DNA of 64,000 nucleotides, from contig CANOBT010000004.1 of NCBI GenBank assembly GCA_947564305.1, forward strand, positions 1 through 64,000, in the 5' to 3' direction. The stretch is from an uncultured Lachnospiraceae bacterium. Lineage in GTDB: Bacteria > Bacillota_A > Clostridia > Lachnospirales > Lachnospiraceae. Of this stretch, positions 33,165-41,068 are shown piece after piece. The translations under genes and the position numbers were made by a program. How positions within the stretch are numbered: position 1 is the stretch's first letter; each line of letters starts with the position of its first letter. The notes below the pieces were generated by a model that ran no database searches, was not told the origin of the DNA, and saw nothing but the letters and a program-made list of their open reading frames with translations.

Positions 33165-35708
33165 TTAAGCCTGTTCACCAAATCCCTGCTCGGTCCGGCG
33201 GATGATATCATCTTGTAATGACTTGGACAGCGTGGTAAATAATGCACTGTAACCTGCCACACGCACCACCAGATGCTTGTACTGTTCCGGATGCTTCTGT
33301 GCATCTAAAAGTGTCTCCCGACTAACAACATTAAACTGCATATGGCTGCCCTTCTGGTCAAAGTAAGAACGAATCAGTCCTACGAAATTGTCGAGCCCTC
33401 TTCTTCCGCTCAATGCGGATGGATGGAACTTCTGGTTAAATAATGTGCCGTTAGATGCGATATAATGGTCCAGCTTGGATACGGAATTGGCTGCTGCTGT
33501 CGGTCCGTTGACATCCTTGCCTGCGGACGGAGATACTCCATCTGCTACCGGCATATGTGCAAGCCTGCCGTCCGGTGTTGCCCCGGTCTGCGCTCCAAGA
33601 GGTACATTCGCTGATACCGGATACAATCCTGCCTGGAAAATACCGCCTCTCGGATTCTTGTAATTCTGCAGCGGCCTGGTATATGTGTATGCCACATCTC
33701 TTGCAAATGCATCTACCTCAGCGATATCATTTCCAAACTTCGGTACTTCGTCGATAAGGTTCAAAAGACGTTCGCCATTTGTCTTCACTTCCGGCGATTC
33801 GGAAGCAGCCACTACCGTTTTCAGGATAGCTGCAATCTCAGCTTCTCCCACGTTCTGACCGGCGGCTTTCATCTCATTTGCCACATTAGCCGTAACTGCT
33901 GCAATGTCCTCGGCAGCTAACCCCTTGCCGTAGTTCGTCATCAGGGCAGTTTTTAGTTCCTTCATCGTGACTTTCTTTTCTTCATAAACAAGCTTCTTCA
34001 CCGCATAGAGGGAATCTGCCATGTTGGCAACTCCAAAGCCCTGAGGACCCGTGAAGTTGTAAATCGCTCCGCCTTCCTGTACGGTCTTGCCCTGCTTCAT
34101 ACAGTCATCTACCATGGAGGACAAAAACGGCAGCGGACAGCGCTCAGCATGAGCCATATCAATGGCATTGTCCGCGTTCACCAACAGCTTGATCGCATAA
34201 TCCATCTGCACCTTGTATGCATGATAGAATTCTTCGAAAGTCTTCATCTCCTCCACATTGCCAGTCTGCGGGCCGACCTGCACGCCTTTGTCCACACCGT
34301 TGGTAAATACCAGTTCCAACGGACGGCACATATTGAAGAATGCAGCGTCATGCCATCCTTCGGTCTTCCCTGCCTTCTGAGGTTCCACACAGCCGATGAT
34401 GTTGTACTCCCGCGCATCCTGCAATGTGAGTCCACGGCTGACCAGAGACGGAATGATGACTTCATCATTGTAATATGCCGGCAGTCCGATTCCGGTACGT
34501 GTCAGCTCTGCTGCTTTCACCAGGAATTCATGTGGTGAACCGTTCCATACTCGGATTGAGAAGGACGGCTGCGGCAAAAATACATGCATCGAAGCCTGAA
34601 TACACATAAAGGACAAATCATTCGTTACGTCAATGCCCTCCCCGTTCTGTCCTCCTGCAATCAGGTTCTGGAACAGACTGTAGCCTGCAAACCCTTCTGC
34701 AGATGCAGCGTCACGACACTTGTTCAGGTCGTTTAACTTCACCCAGATACAGTCCATCAATTCCTGAGCAAATTCTCGTGTCAGCTTACCGCTGTCCAAA
34801 TCCTTCTTGTAATAAGGATACATGTACTGGTCAAAACGCCCAGGCGAGATGGAATGGCCGCTGGATTCAATTTGAAGAAGCTGCTGTACAAACCAGAAAG
34901 ACTGGCATGCCTCATAAAATCCAGCAGCACCTTTTTCCGGAACATTCGCACAATTCTGTGCAATCTGGAGAAGCTCCAGCTTCCTTGCACCGTCAGTACA
35001 CTTCTCCGCCTCCTCAAGCGCCAGCTTAGCATAACGCCGCGCATAATTGATTGCTGCGTCGCAACTGATGATAACTGCCTGTAGGAAACGTGACTTCTTC
35101 TGATAGTCTCCATCTGCCAGACTTAAAGATGCCAGCTCTGCCTCTGCCTTTTCCCGGATTCCGGAAAATCCGATTGCAAGTACCTCTTCATACTTGACCG
35201 TCACATGTCCGACCCCGTTATAGAAATAATTTCCCGGTGTGAACATGTTGTGCTCCATGGCAATCAGCGTCTCCGGCTCCATGTAAGCGGTCGCCAATTC
35301 ACTGGTTGTCTTGCCTTTCCAGTAAGCATTCGCCTCTTTCAGCTCCCGCTTGGTCTGCTCCGAAATATAAAACGGATCGGCAGACCTAGTCTCAACCGTG
35401 TCAAACTCTGACTCCAGCCATTCGTAAGAGAATTCTGGATATGTCTGGCAGCCTCTGGGTGCTATCGTGGTACTTCCCACAATCAGTTCCAGATCACGGA
35501 TGATGATTGGGATATTTTCCAAAATGTGCTGAAATGCCTTGGCTCGCCGAATAATCATGGGCTCATTCTCTGTCTGGCGGTATGATTCCGTGATCAGAAC
35601 AGCCCTGGCTGATTCAATCTCCGGCAGCTTTGCGTACAAGTGCTCTACCAGCTTTGGAATCCGGTCAGTCTTCGGGATATCCGTACTGTCATAAGTATAT
35701 AATCCCAT
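33165..35708 (-). CDS. B12-independent diol dehydratase (glycyl radical enzyme), 1,2-propanediol type
   Basis: Signature enzyme of the compartment: dehydrates 1,2-propanediol to propionaldehyde by radical chemistry. 847 residues with the thiyl cysteine C440 and general base E442 in NIIGCVEPQ, D454 in GWHDAAFF, H168 (NGVGHVTV) and H285 (SSGHSISPGRFDQ), and the radical glycine G819 in RVAGYSALF. These match H164, H281, C433, E435, D447 and G763 of Clostridium butyricum glycerol dehydratase. Size and context favour propanediol over glycerol. No encapsulation helix is evident. AAAGGAG precedes the ATG. It begins a transcription unit with its own promoter. Confidence 0.94.
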   Translation of the reverse strand: MGLYTYDSTDIPKTDRIPKLVEHLYAKLPEIESARAVLITESYRQTENEPMIIRRAKAFQHILENIPIIIRDLELIVGSTTIAPRGCQTYPEFSYEWLESEFDTVETRSADPFYISEQTKRELKEANAYWKGKTTSELATAYMEPETLIAMEHNMFTPGNYFYNGVGHVTVKYEEVLAIGFSGIREKAEAELASLSLADGDYQKKSRFLQAVIISCDAAINYARRYAKLALEEAEKCTDGARKLELLQIAQNCANVPEKGAAGFYEACQSFWFVQQLLQIESSGHSISPGRFDQYMYPYYKKDLDSGKLTREFAQELMDCIWVKLNDLNKCRDAASAEGFAGYSLFQNLIAGGQNGEGIDVTNDLSFMCIQASMHVFLPQPSFSIRVWNGSPHEFLVKAAELTRTGIGLPAYYNDEVIIPSLVSRGLTLQDAREYNIIGCVEPQKAGKTEGWHDAAFFNMCRPLELVFTNGVDKGVQVGPQTGNVEEMKTFEEFYHAYKVQMDYAIKLLVNADNAIDMAHAERCPLPFLSSMVDDCMKQGKTVQEGGAIYNFTGPQGFGVANMADSLYAVKKLVYEEKKVTMKELKTALMTNYGKGLAAEDIAAVTANVANEMKAAGQNVGEAEIAAILKTVVAASESPEVKTNGERLLNLIDEVPKFGNDIAEVDAFARDVAYTYTRPLQNYKNPRGGIFQAGLYPVSANVPLGAQTGATPDGRLAHMPVADGVSPSAGKDVNGPTAAANSVSKLDHYIASNGTLFNQKFHPSALSGRRGLDNFVGLIRSYFDQKGSHMQFNVVSRETLLDAQKHPEQYKHLVVRVAGYSALFTTLSKSLQDDIIRRTEQGFGEQA

Positions 35709-35837
35709 CTGCTTGTTACTCCTTTCTTATCCATGAAATGTAAAATTGCTATGAAATTCTCTCTCATAAATAGGAAATTCATGGATATTTTTAACCTTGT
35801 TGAGAGAATTGTGAACCCTCCCCATCCAGTTGGTTGT

Positions 35838-35866
35838 ATTATACTCCTAAAACATAGAAAAGTCAA
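35838..35866 (-). promoter_or_regulatory. sigma-A promoter of the diol dehydratase operon
   Basis: Minus-strand TTGACT (35866-35861), 17 bases, TATAAT (35843-35838), about 130 bases upstream of the dehydratase start. Near-consensus. Confidence 0.8.
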
Positions 35867-35934
35867 CGAAAACCAACATTTTTTATTGTGTTTTTTCATT
35901 TATTTCAAACGAATCCCAACACTTTCATTGTTGG
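35862..35934 (-). promoter_or_regulatory. candidate operators upstream of the diol dehydratase gene
   Basis: Two direct repeats sharing AACGAAnnCCAACA (plus strand, 35862-35878 and 35905-35921) lie 43 bases apart, about four helical turns. The first overlaps the -35 box. The second forms an inverted repeat CCAACA-7-TGTTGG with 35929-35934. The layout fits looping by an oligomeric DeoR repressor. Nothing else is seen in the 35709-36122 gap except a terminator at its right end. Confidence 0.5.
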
Positions 35935-36067
35935 TTTTTGTTTTGTTTTTGTGGATAATCTCTTTGGATGTGTTTGGTTATTTTTACCAATGAAATTTTA
36001 TACATTTATGAAATTCTATAAAAAGAGTACAAATACCATGTGCCGGATAACAGCTTTGCTATTCATC

Positions 36068-36106
36068 AAAAAAAGCCCTGCGCAATGGTATGCACTAAGG
36101 CTTTTT
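36068..36106 (-). terminator. terminator after the hydroxyacid dehydrogenase gene
   Basis: AAAAAGCC / GGCTTTTTTT with a loop that can pair further (GTGCA/TGCGC) and a T-tract on the minus strand. It separates the leading BMC-H/dehydrogenase unit from the dehydratase operon. Confidence 0.7.
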
Positions 36107-36122
36107 ACAGACGGTTCCTCAA

Positions 36123-37064
36123 TTATAGCTTCGCGGAAATAAAATCGCGAATCTCTCCCGCCACAATATTCATCAGATTCGTGCGGGCCTCCATACTGGC
36201 CCAGGCAATATGCGGCGTAATTAAAAGTTTGCTCTTATCCTGAACCTGAAGCAACGGATTGTCGGGAGACATAGGCTCCTGACAGAGAACATCCAAACCT
36301 GCCGCGGCAATCTTGCCTGCATTCAGCGCATCCGCAAGCGCTTTCTCTGACACAATCGGTCCCCGGCCCAGATTCAAAAAAATTGCATGCGGCTGCATGA
36401 TAGAAAAAGCATATGCGTTCATCAGTCCTTCTGTATAGGTATTGAGCGGTGCGTGAACAGATACGATATCCGACTTACGCAGCAGAGTATCAAAATCCAC
36501 CTGCAGGTAACCTCCCTGTTCCGGTGCTCCGGATGCCGAATAGTAAAGGACCTCCGCACCAAACAGACGGGCAATCTCAGCCACCCGCCTGCCGATTGCA
36601 CCAAGTCCAATGATTCCCCACGTCTTTCCGGTGAGCTGATAAAATGTTTTTGCAAAATGGGTAAACATGACATCATTGATATAATGCCCGTCCTTCACAT
36701 AATCATCATAATACCGCAAGTGTTCCATCAGATAAAATAACATGGCAAATGTATGCTGTGCTACGGATTCTGTCGAATAACCTGCTGCATTCCTCCATGC
36801 AATCCCTCTCTGTGCCAGATAATTCTTGTCCAGATTGTTGGTTCCTGTGGCAGTGACACAGACCAGCTTTAAATTCTGTGCAGTATGGATAGTCTGCTCA
36901 TTAATAGGAACTTTGTTGACAATCACAACGTCTGCATCCGTTACTCGTGCAGGCACTTCCTCCGGCGAAGTAAAATCGTATTCCACCACCTCACCTAACT
37001 CCCGAAACTGTTCAAAGTCCATATCTTCTCCGATTGTCTTTTTATCCAAAAATACAAGCTTCAT
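36123..37064 (-). CDS. D-isomer-specific 2-hydroxyacid dehydrogenase
   Basis: NAD-dependent oxidoreductase of 313 residues: NAD-binding GLGAIGRRVAEIARLFGAEVL, substrate arginine region NLGRGPIVSEKAL, and catalytic His in ITPHIAWAS. It is closest in look to hydroxypyruvate/glycerate dehydrogenases. It lies between two BMC-H genes and the dehydratase operon and shares the upstream promoter. A role in lactaldehyde/lactate or hydroxypyruvate balance is guesswork. No encapsulation helix is visible. A GAGGAGGT site precedes the ATG. Confidence 0.88.
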   Translation of the reverse strand: MKLVFLDKKTIGEDMDFEQFRELGEVVEYDFTSPEEVPARVTDADVVIVNKVPINEQTIHTAQNLKLVCVTATGTNNLDKNYLAQRGIAWRNAAGYSTESVAQHTFAMLFYLMEHLRYYDDYVKDGHYINDVMFTHFAKTFYQLTGKTWGIIGLGAIGRRVAEIARLFGAEVLYYSASGAPEQGGYLQVDFDTLLRKSDIVSVHAPLNTYTEGLMNAYAFSIMQPHAIFLNLGRGPIVSEKALADALNAGKIAAAGLDVLCQEPMSPDNPLLQVQDKSKLLITPHIAWASMEARTNLMNIVAGEIRDFISAKL

Positions 37065-37122
37065 ACCGACCTCCTCTTTGGTTTATCATTTCTCGAAATC
37101 CTCTTGACTCCTAAAAACCATA

Positions 37123-37401
37123 TCATCTGTTTCGGAACATTTCTACAATATTCACCATTTCCTGAGAGGGATTTGAAATCACTGCGGACTGAAAAACTTT
37201 ACAGGGCGGATCTTCTTTTACACTTTCTACCGCCGCTGATACAGCAGAAATGCTGCCGCCCATAAAGACCAGTACGTGACCGCCGCATTTCGTATCCTTT
37301 GTCACATACTCTACATCTGCTGTTTTTAACATGCGGTCTGTCACTATGACTGCATTCGCATCCCCAAGAACCTCTACAAGACCATAAGCACCATATGTCA
37401 T
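37123..37401 (-). CDS. BMC-H shell protein
   Basis: 92-residue BMC-domain protein (GAYGLVEVLGDANAVIVTDRMLKTADV, CGGHVLVFMGGSISAVSAAVESV, AVISNPSQEMVNIVEMF). It is more divergent than the PduA-like paralogues. Extra cysteines (TKCGG, PPCKVF) could line or cap the pore. AAGGAGG precedes the ATG. It is 58 bases upstream of the hydroxyacid dehydrogenase gene. Confidence 0.88.
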   Translation of the reverse strand: MTYGAYGLVEVLGDANAVIVTDRMLKTADVEYVTKDTKCGGHVLVFMGGSISAVSAAVESVKEDPPCKVFQSAVISNPSQEMVNIVEMFRNR

Positions 37402-37462
37402 GGGAAAACCTCCTTTTTTAATCCGTGTAACTGTTGAGTACCCTCACAGTTATCATTCCGTA

Positions 37463-37762
37463 CTATTTATGAATCGTCATCTTAATTGCTGTCTCTGTGT
37501 CCTCAGACGGCGCTGCAATAATCGTATGAGAAATAATTTTCGACAACGGTTCTGCCGTGCGAAGCGCTGTTTCCATAGCTGCTTTTACATCGGAGACACT
37601 TCCGCGCATCTTCACGCAGGCACCCGCTGAAAGACGGTTCCTCTCCACGCCCTGTATCCTCACGTCCGCTGCCTTCGCCGCAGCATCCAATGCCACAAAG
37701 CAGGCGCATTCGCTTTCCAGTTCAAACACCCCGATTGCCATTCCTGTGTATTGCTCTGACAT
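37463..37762 (-). CDS. BMC-H shell protein, first gene of the locus
   Basis: 99-residue BMC-domain protein: GMAIGVFELESECACFVALDAAAKAADV, LSAGACVKMRGSVSDVKAAMETAL, HTIIAAPSEDTETAIKM. Cysteine-rich for a shell protein (CAC near residue 20 and GAC in the pore strand), a possible metal or cluster site. The ATG at 37762 is chosen for its GGAGG; the frame extends to 37819 without a ribosome site. It is transcribed from the promoter at 37874-37903 through a leader hairpin. Confidence 0.88.
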   Translation of the reverse strand: MSEQYTGMAIGVFELESECACFVALDAAAKAADVRIQGVERNRLSAGACVKMRGSVSDVKAAMETALRTAEPLSKIISHTIIAAPSEDTETAIKMTIHK

Positions 37763-37796
37763 CTTCTGTTTCCTCCTACTTAACTTAGGAACTGCT

Positions 37797-37833
37797 GGAA
37801 AATAACCTGCATCATGCAACCATGTTATTTTCC
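37797..37833 (-). promoter_or_regulatory. leader hairpin before the first shell gene
   Basis: Perfect 10-bp arms GGAAAATAAC / GTTATTTTCC with a 17-base loop that holds a smaller TGCA-TCA-TGCA stem, between promoter and ribosome site. No T-tract, so either a protein-binding palindrome or an mRNA 5' structure. Confidence 0.5.
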
Positions 37834-37873
37834 TATCATTCCGTAAACATATTTACTGAGCCATATATTTGCT

Positions 37874-37903
37874 ATTATACTATATCAGGCTGCGATATTG
37901 CAA
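37874..37903 (-). promoter_or_regulatory. sigma-A promoter at the head of the BMC locus
   Basis: Minus-strand TTGCAA (37903-37898), 18 bases, TATAAT (37879-37874), about 110 bases upstream of the first BMC-H gene. Confidence 0.7.
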
Positions 37904-37935
37904 CCTAAGAAACAAGGGCAAATTAATTTTAAAAT

Positions 37936-38136
37936 TCACATTTTCATGGATACAATGTCTTCGACAGAGTAATCTGGTTGATCATATTTTTCCTTTGTAT
38001 AATCTCCCTTCCCGCCATTATCATATTCCTCAAGATATCGCCCCATACCAATAGGACCTAATGCATTAATTAATGCCTCCGTACCTAATCTTTTAATTTC
38101 ACTGGTTTTAAGAATTTTCATCGTCTGGCTCATCAT
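37936..38136 (-). CDS. small protein overlapping a PIN gene, possible antitoxin
   Basis: 66 residues (KILKTSEIKRLGTEALINALGPIGMGRYLEEYDNGGKGDY...). The 29-base overlap with the end of the PIN-domain gene and a well placed GGAGGTG indicate translational coupling. No DNA-binding motif is obvious and no family is recognised. In PIN pairs the antitoxin usually comes first, so if this is the antitoxin the order is reversed. The C-terminal acidic part (DQPDYSVEDIVSM) could block an RNase active site. Confidence 0.6.
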   Translation of the reverse strand: MMSQTMKILKTSEIKRLGTEALINALGPIGMGRYLEEYDNGGKGDYTKEKYDQPDYSVEDIVSMKM

Positions 38137-38575
38137 ACTCGAACACCTCCATTACAAATTCTACTGGATTTTTAACATCTATTTTGCTACCTATTCGTTG
38201 ACTTCCTTTCAAAAATTTCACATCTGTAGTCAGCAAAACATCTGCCCCTGCTTCTGCACTCGCAAGATGCAGACTATCAAACGCCCTTATATTTGACATC
38301 TCTCTAATCTGAATTGCTCTTTTCTCAATTCCAGTAGTTATCTTTATCACTTCAGTTATAAGCGCATTATAAACACTTCCTACATTATTTCTCTTTTCTT
38401 CATCTTTTATCTTCGACATTTCTATTTCCAATATATCTGAACCGGCAAGTTCTAATTCCCCATCATATACCTTCTGCATAACGATTAAGACTGCCTCTCG
38501 CTCTAAATAATTTTTGATATTTGTTCTATCATCAAATAAGCGATTATAACAACAATTATCTAAATATACTTTCAT
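38108..38575 (-). CDS. PIN-domain protein (putative RNase toxin)
   Basis: 155 residues. The PIN fold shows VYLDNCCYNRLFDD (first Asp), SDILEIEMSKIKDEE, IRAFDSLHLASAEAGADVLLTTDVKFLKG (Asp pair) and NPVEFVME. These are the acidic residues expected for a metal-dependent RNase. It is the first gene of a two-gene unit with the 66-residue protein. It lies beside the BMC locus on the same strand but far enough (about 230 bases from the BMC promoter) to be separate. Confidence 0.8.
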   Translation of the reverse strand: MKVYLDNCCYNRLFDDRTNIKNYLEREAVLIVMQKVYDGELELAGSDILEIEMSKIKDEEKRNNVGSVYNALITEVIKITTGIEKRAIQIREMSNIRAFDSLHLASAEAGADVLLTTDVKFLKGSQRIGSKIDVKNPVEFVMEVFEYDEPDDENS

Positions 38576-38723
38576 TTAGATCACCCCAACTTTCACCTCA
38601 CTGCTTTCTTCTTGATATACTATATTTAATAAAATCATAGTAATAATATATTTTATTATATAGTGATTCAAAGCAGTTCGCAACTGCCTCTCTCAAAATT
38701 GGCTTTATAAATTTTTGTGTTTT

Positions 38724-39272
38724 CTACACCTCTTTCATCATCCATTGAAGCAGCATAATGTGATATTCTTCATCTTTGATAATCCTTGCCAGAACCGCGT
38801 TGATATATCCATCTTTTATGATATCCATATGCATCCGATATTGACGGACCGCATCCTTCTCCGCCTCAATATCTGCCAATAACATTCTTTGGATATTTTC
38901 CGGTATTGTTAAGTATTCCGGCGTCCACATCCGGCGTCCTCCATTTTGATATTTCGCCGTAAAATCAACATTTCCTCCCAACAGGCAAATGAGTTCTCCC
39001 AGTTTTTGTAAATGCATCATCTCTGCCATTGCGATTCCAAGGATTGTTTTTGCAAGCTGACACCTCTCATATGACAAACGATTTTCATTATTGATATATT
39101 GCGTTATTGCACTCAGTTCTGATACGGAGCCACAGTAATCAATGCTGAGCAGGTTGGCATATGCCTGATTTTTTTCTTTGACTTGAAGAGGCGGATAAGG
39201 TAGGTCAGCCATAATTGGTTTTACACTCATAAAATTGCAGGAAGCCGTGATCGGATTACATTTTTCTTCCAT
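38724..39272 (-). CDS. ferritin-like diiron-fold protein
   Basis: About 182 residues. Helices carry a diiron pattern: SELSAITQYINNE, AMAEMMHLQKLGELI (ExxH), LADIEAEKDAVRQY and KDEEYHIMLLQ (ExxH). This matches the ferritin-like (rubrerythrin/CotJC-like) superfamily; exact family unclear. The N-terminus (NPITASCNF...LPYPPLQV) is typical of manganese-catalase/CotJC-like neighbours in Clostridia. The ATG at 39272 follows a GGAG within the upstream codons of the 39284 ATG. Role probably peroxide or iron protection. Confidence 0.72.
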   Translation of the reverse strand: MEEKCNPITASCNFMSVKPIMADLPYPPLQVKEKNQAYANLLSIDYCGSVSELSAITQYINNENRLSYERCQLAKTILGIAMAEMMHLQKLGELICLLGGNVDFTAKYQNGGRRMWTPEYLTIPENIQRMLLADIEAEKDAVRQYRMHMDIIKDGYINAVLARIIKDEEYHIMLLQWMMKEV

Positions 39273-39400
39273 AAAAATCTCCATTTTTTATATTGATTTC
39301 TATGATAGTATATTATATGAATGGAAATGTATGCCAAATATAGGCAGTATTAGAATATTGTTTTCAATTAGAATAAAATCAATTTTTAAAATGAACCATG

Positions 39401-39429
39401 TTGATTTTATTTTTTTGAATTGATATACT
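39401..39429 (+). promoter_or_regulatory. sigma-A promoter for the PHP gene
   Basis: TTGATT (39401-39406), 17 bases, TATACT (39424-39429), 90 bases upstream of the PHP start. Confidence 0.6.
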
Positions 39430-39518
39430 GTAACTATCAAAAAGGGATGATATTGTCTATAACAAAATAAATTTCTCACAACTTTTTATTTACTAACCAA
39501 AAGAAAGGCAGGAAGCGC

Positions 39519-40235
39519 ATGTCTTCTATTACATCTGATATCCACACACATACTATCGCAAGCGGACACGGTTCCACAGCGACCATCACTGATATGGCGA
39601 AGGCCGCAGCAGCGCAAGGTTTGAAACTGCTCGGCATCTCCGACCACGGCCCGGCCACATTGGGAGGCGGAAGACCCTCTTATTTCCGCAGCCTGGCCCA
39701 CGCCGCAAAGAACCGGCTGGGAGTCGAGATGCTTTACGGCGCAGAGGTGAATATCTTAGACAATCAAGGGACTTTAGATTTGGAGGACTCCATTTTAGAA
39801 CATCTGGACTATGTCATTGCCAGCATTCACAAGCCTGTGAAAAAGCCAGGCACCATAGATGAAAATACAGCAGCCTATATTGCTGCCATGAAAAATCCAT
39901 ATGTCCGTATCATCGGACACTGTGACGATGTAAAATATCCGGTAGATTATGCCGCTCTTGTACAGGCTGCTATGGAGAATGACGTACTCCTGGAAATCAA
40001 CAACAGCTCCCTGAGCCCGGAAGGATACCGCGGCAATACCCGATTCAATGATTTGATGATACTGAATCTGTGCAGGCATTACAACCATCCGGTCATTCTA
40101 TCAAGCGACAGCCATGGAACAGGAAATGTAGGTAATGTTTCCTATGCTCTGGAACTGGCAAAAACGGCAGAGATGCCGGAACAACTCATACTCAATTATT
40201 CAACCAAGGGTCTGAAATGCTTTTTAAGTCGATAA
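39519..40235 (+). CDS. PHP-domain phosphoesterase (YcdX-like)
   Basis: 238-residue metal-dependent phosphatase of the PHP family. Metal-binding signature SDIHTHTIASGHG (D7, H9, H11), ISDHGPATLGGG, EVNILDN, IIGHCDDV and SSDSHGTGNVGN are all present. The histidines and aspartates needed for the trinuclear metal centre are intact. The substrate is unknown; relatives hydrolyse small phosphoesters. Transcribed alone from its own promoter and closed by a terminator. Confidence 0.88.
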   Translation: MSSITSDIHTHTIASGHGSTATITDMAKAAAAQGLKLLGISDHGPATLGGGRPSYFRSLAHAAKNRLGVEMLYGAEVNILDNQGTLDLEDSILEHLDYVIASIHKPVKKPGTIDENTAAYIAAMKNPYVRIIGHCDDVKYPVDYAALVQAAMENDVLLEINNSSLSPEGYRGNTRFNDLMILNLCRHYNHPVILSSDSHGTGNVGNVSYALELAKTAEMPEQLILNYSTKGLKCFLSR

Positions 40236-40244
40236 AGACTTTGC

Positions 40245-40277
40245 GGCCGCTCTCGTTATCTGGGACGGCCTCTTTTA
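40245..40277 (+). terminator. terminator after the PHP gene
   Basis: GGCCG / CGGCC with inner TCTC/GGGA pairing (one bulge), followed by TCTTTT. The rest of the 40236-40536 gap holds the MarR promoter, an operator-like palindrome and a leader able to pair GTGGGCT with AGCCCAC. Confidence 0.6.
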
Positions 40278-40369
40278 TATCTGAAAATCTTATTGCCGCT
40301 GCTTTTGAATATTACAAGTTTTCGTTACATGTCCTATCATAATAATTCCCATTTTTTTATTTCAAAGAA

Positions 40370-40398
40370 TTGACTTCCTTACATTTTCCTGCTATAGT
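40370..40398 (+). promoter_or_regulatory. sigma-A promoter of the MarR operon
   Basis: TTGACT (40370-40375), 17 bases, TATAGT (40393-40398). About 130 bases of leader separate it from the MarR start. Confidence 0.7.
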
Positions 40399-40405
40399 CT
40401 ATAAG

Positions 40406-40427
40406 GTTGAGATGTTGATTTCTCAAC
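40406..40427 (+). promoter_or_regulatory. candidate MarR operator
   Basis: GTTGAGA-8-TCTCAAC perfect inverted repeat at about the expected transcription start. Position and size fit autorepression by the downstream MarR protein. Confidence 0.55.
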
Positions 40428-40536
40428 ATTTAACAAGATCTGCATGAAAGCAATACCTCTCCGTGGGCTGCTATATCCTTGCAGGTACAGTCTTATTTTT
40501 AACGTGAAAGCCCACTAGACCAATAACGAGGTTCTT

Positions 40537-40989
40537 ATGATTCAACGATTTGAAAAATTTACAACTGGTATCACACGGATTTATAAAAGTATTCAAAAAA
40601 TTAAGAAGCACAAAATGAGCACCCTTGGACTGAAAGGCACTCATGTCATGTGCCTTTACTACCTTAGCCGGCATTCCGAGGGACTCACCGCTTCAAAGCT
40701 CTGCCAGCTCTGCAGTGAAGACAAAGCCGGAATCTCCCGAATCTTAGCGGATTTGGAACAAAAGAAGTTAATTCGTTATGAGCAGAATGAAGGCGGAAAA
40801 AAATATCGGGCAAAAGCATTGCTCACCAAAGAGGGACTGCATGAATCTCGGAAACTGACAAAGCTGATTCTACGTGCCGTAGAGGTCGGTGGAAAGGGAC
40901 TTGCAGAAAAAGAATTAGAAGTCTTTTACCGCGCTTTATTTATCATAGCAGATAATCTGGAACATGCTTGTTTAGAAATGGACGAGTAA
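40537..40989 (+). CDS. MarR-family transcriptional regulator
   Basis: 150 residues; winged helix with LGLKGTHVMCLYYLSRHSEGLTASKLCQLCSEDKAGISRILADLEQKKLIRYE and a wing GGKKYRAKALLTKEG. Likely a repressor of itself and of the two dehydrogenase genes downstream, responding to an aldehyde or aromatic ligand (inference). It starts after a GAGG site and is followed 80 bases later by the Fe-type dehydrogenase on the same strand. Confidence 0.88.
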   Translation: MIQRFEKFTTGITRIYKSIQKIKKHKMSTLGLKGTHVMCLYYLSRHSEGLTASKLCQLCSEDKAGISRILADLEQKKLIRYEQNEGGKKYRAKALLTKEGLHESRKLTKLILRAVEVGGKGLAEKELEVFYRALFIIADNLEHACLEMDE

Positions 40990-41068
40990 AAGCTTCAGGT
41001 CGTTGATGAACAGTCTGCTCATATGACGGCATAACAAAAATGAACAAACGAAAGGGGAACTGAACATT

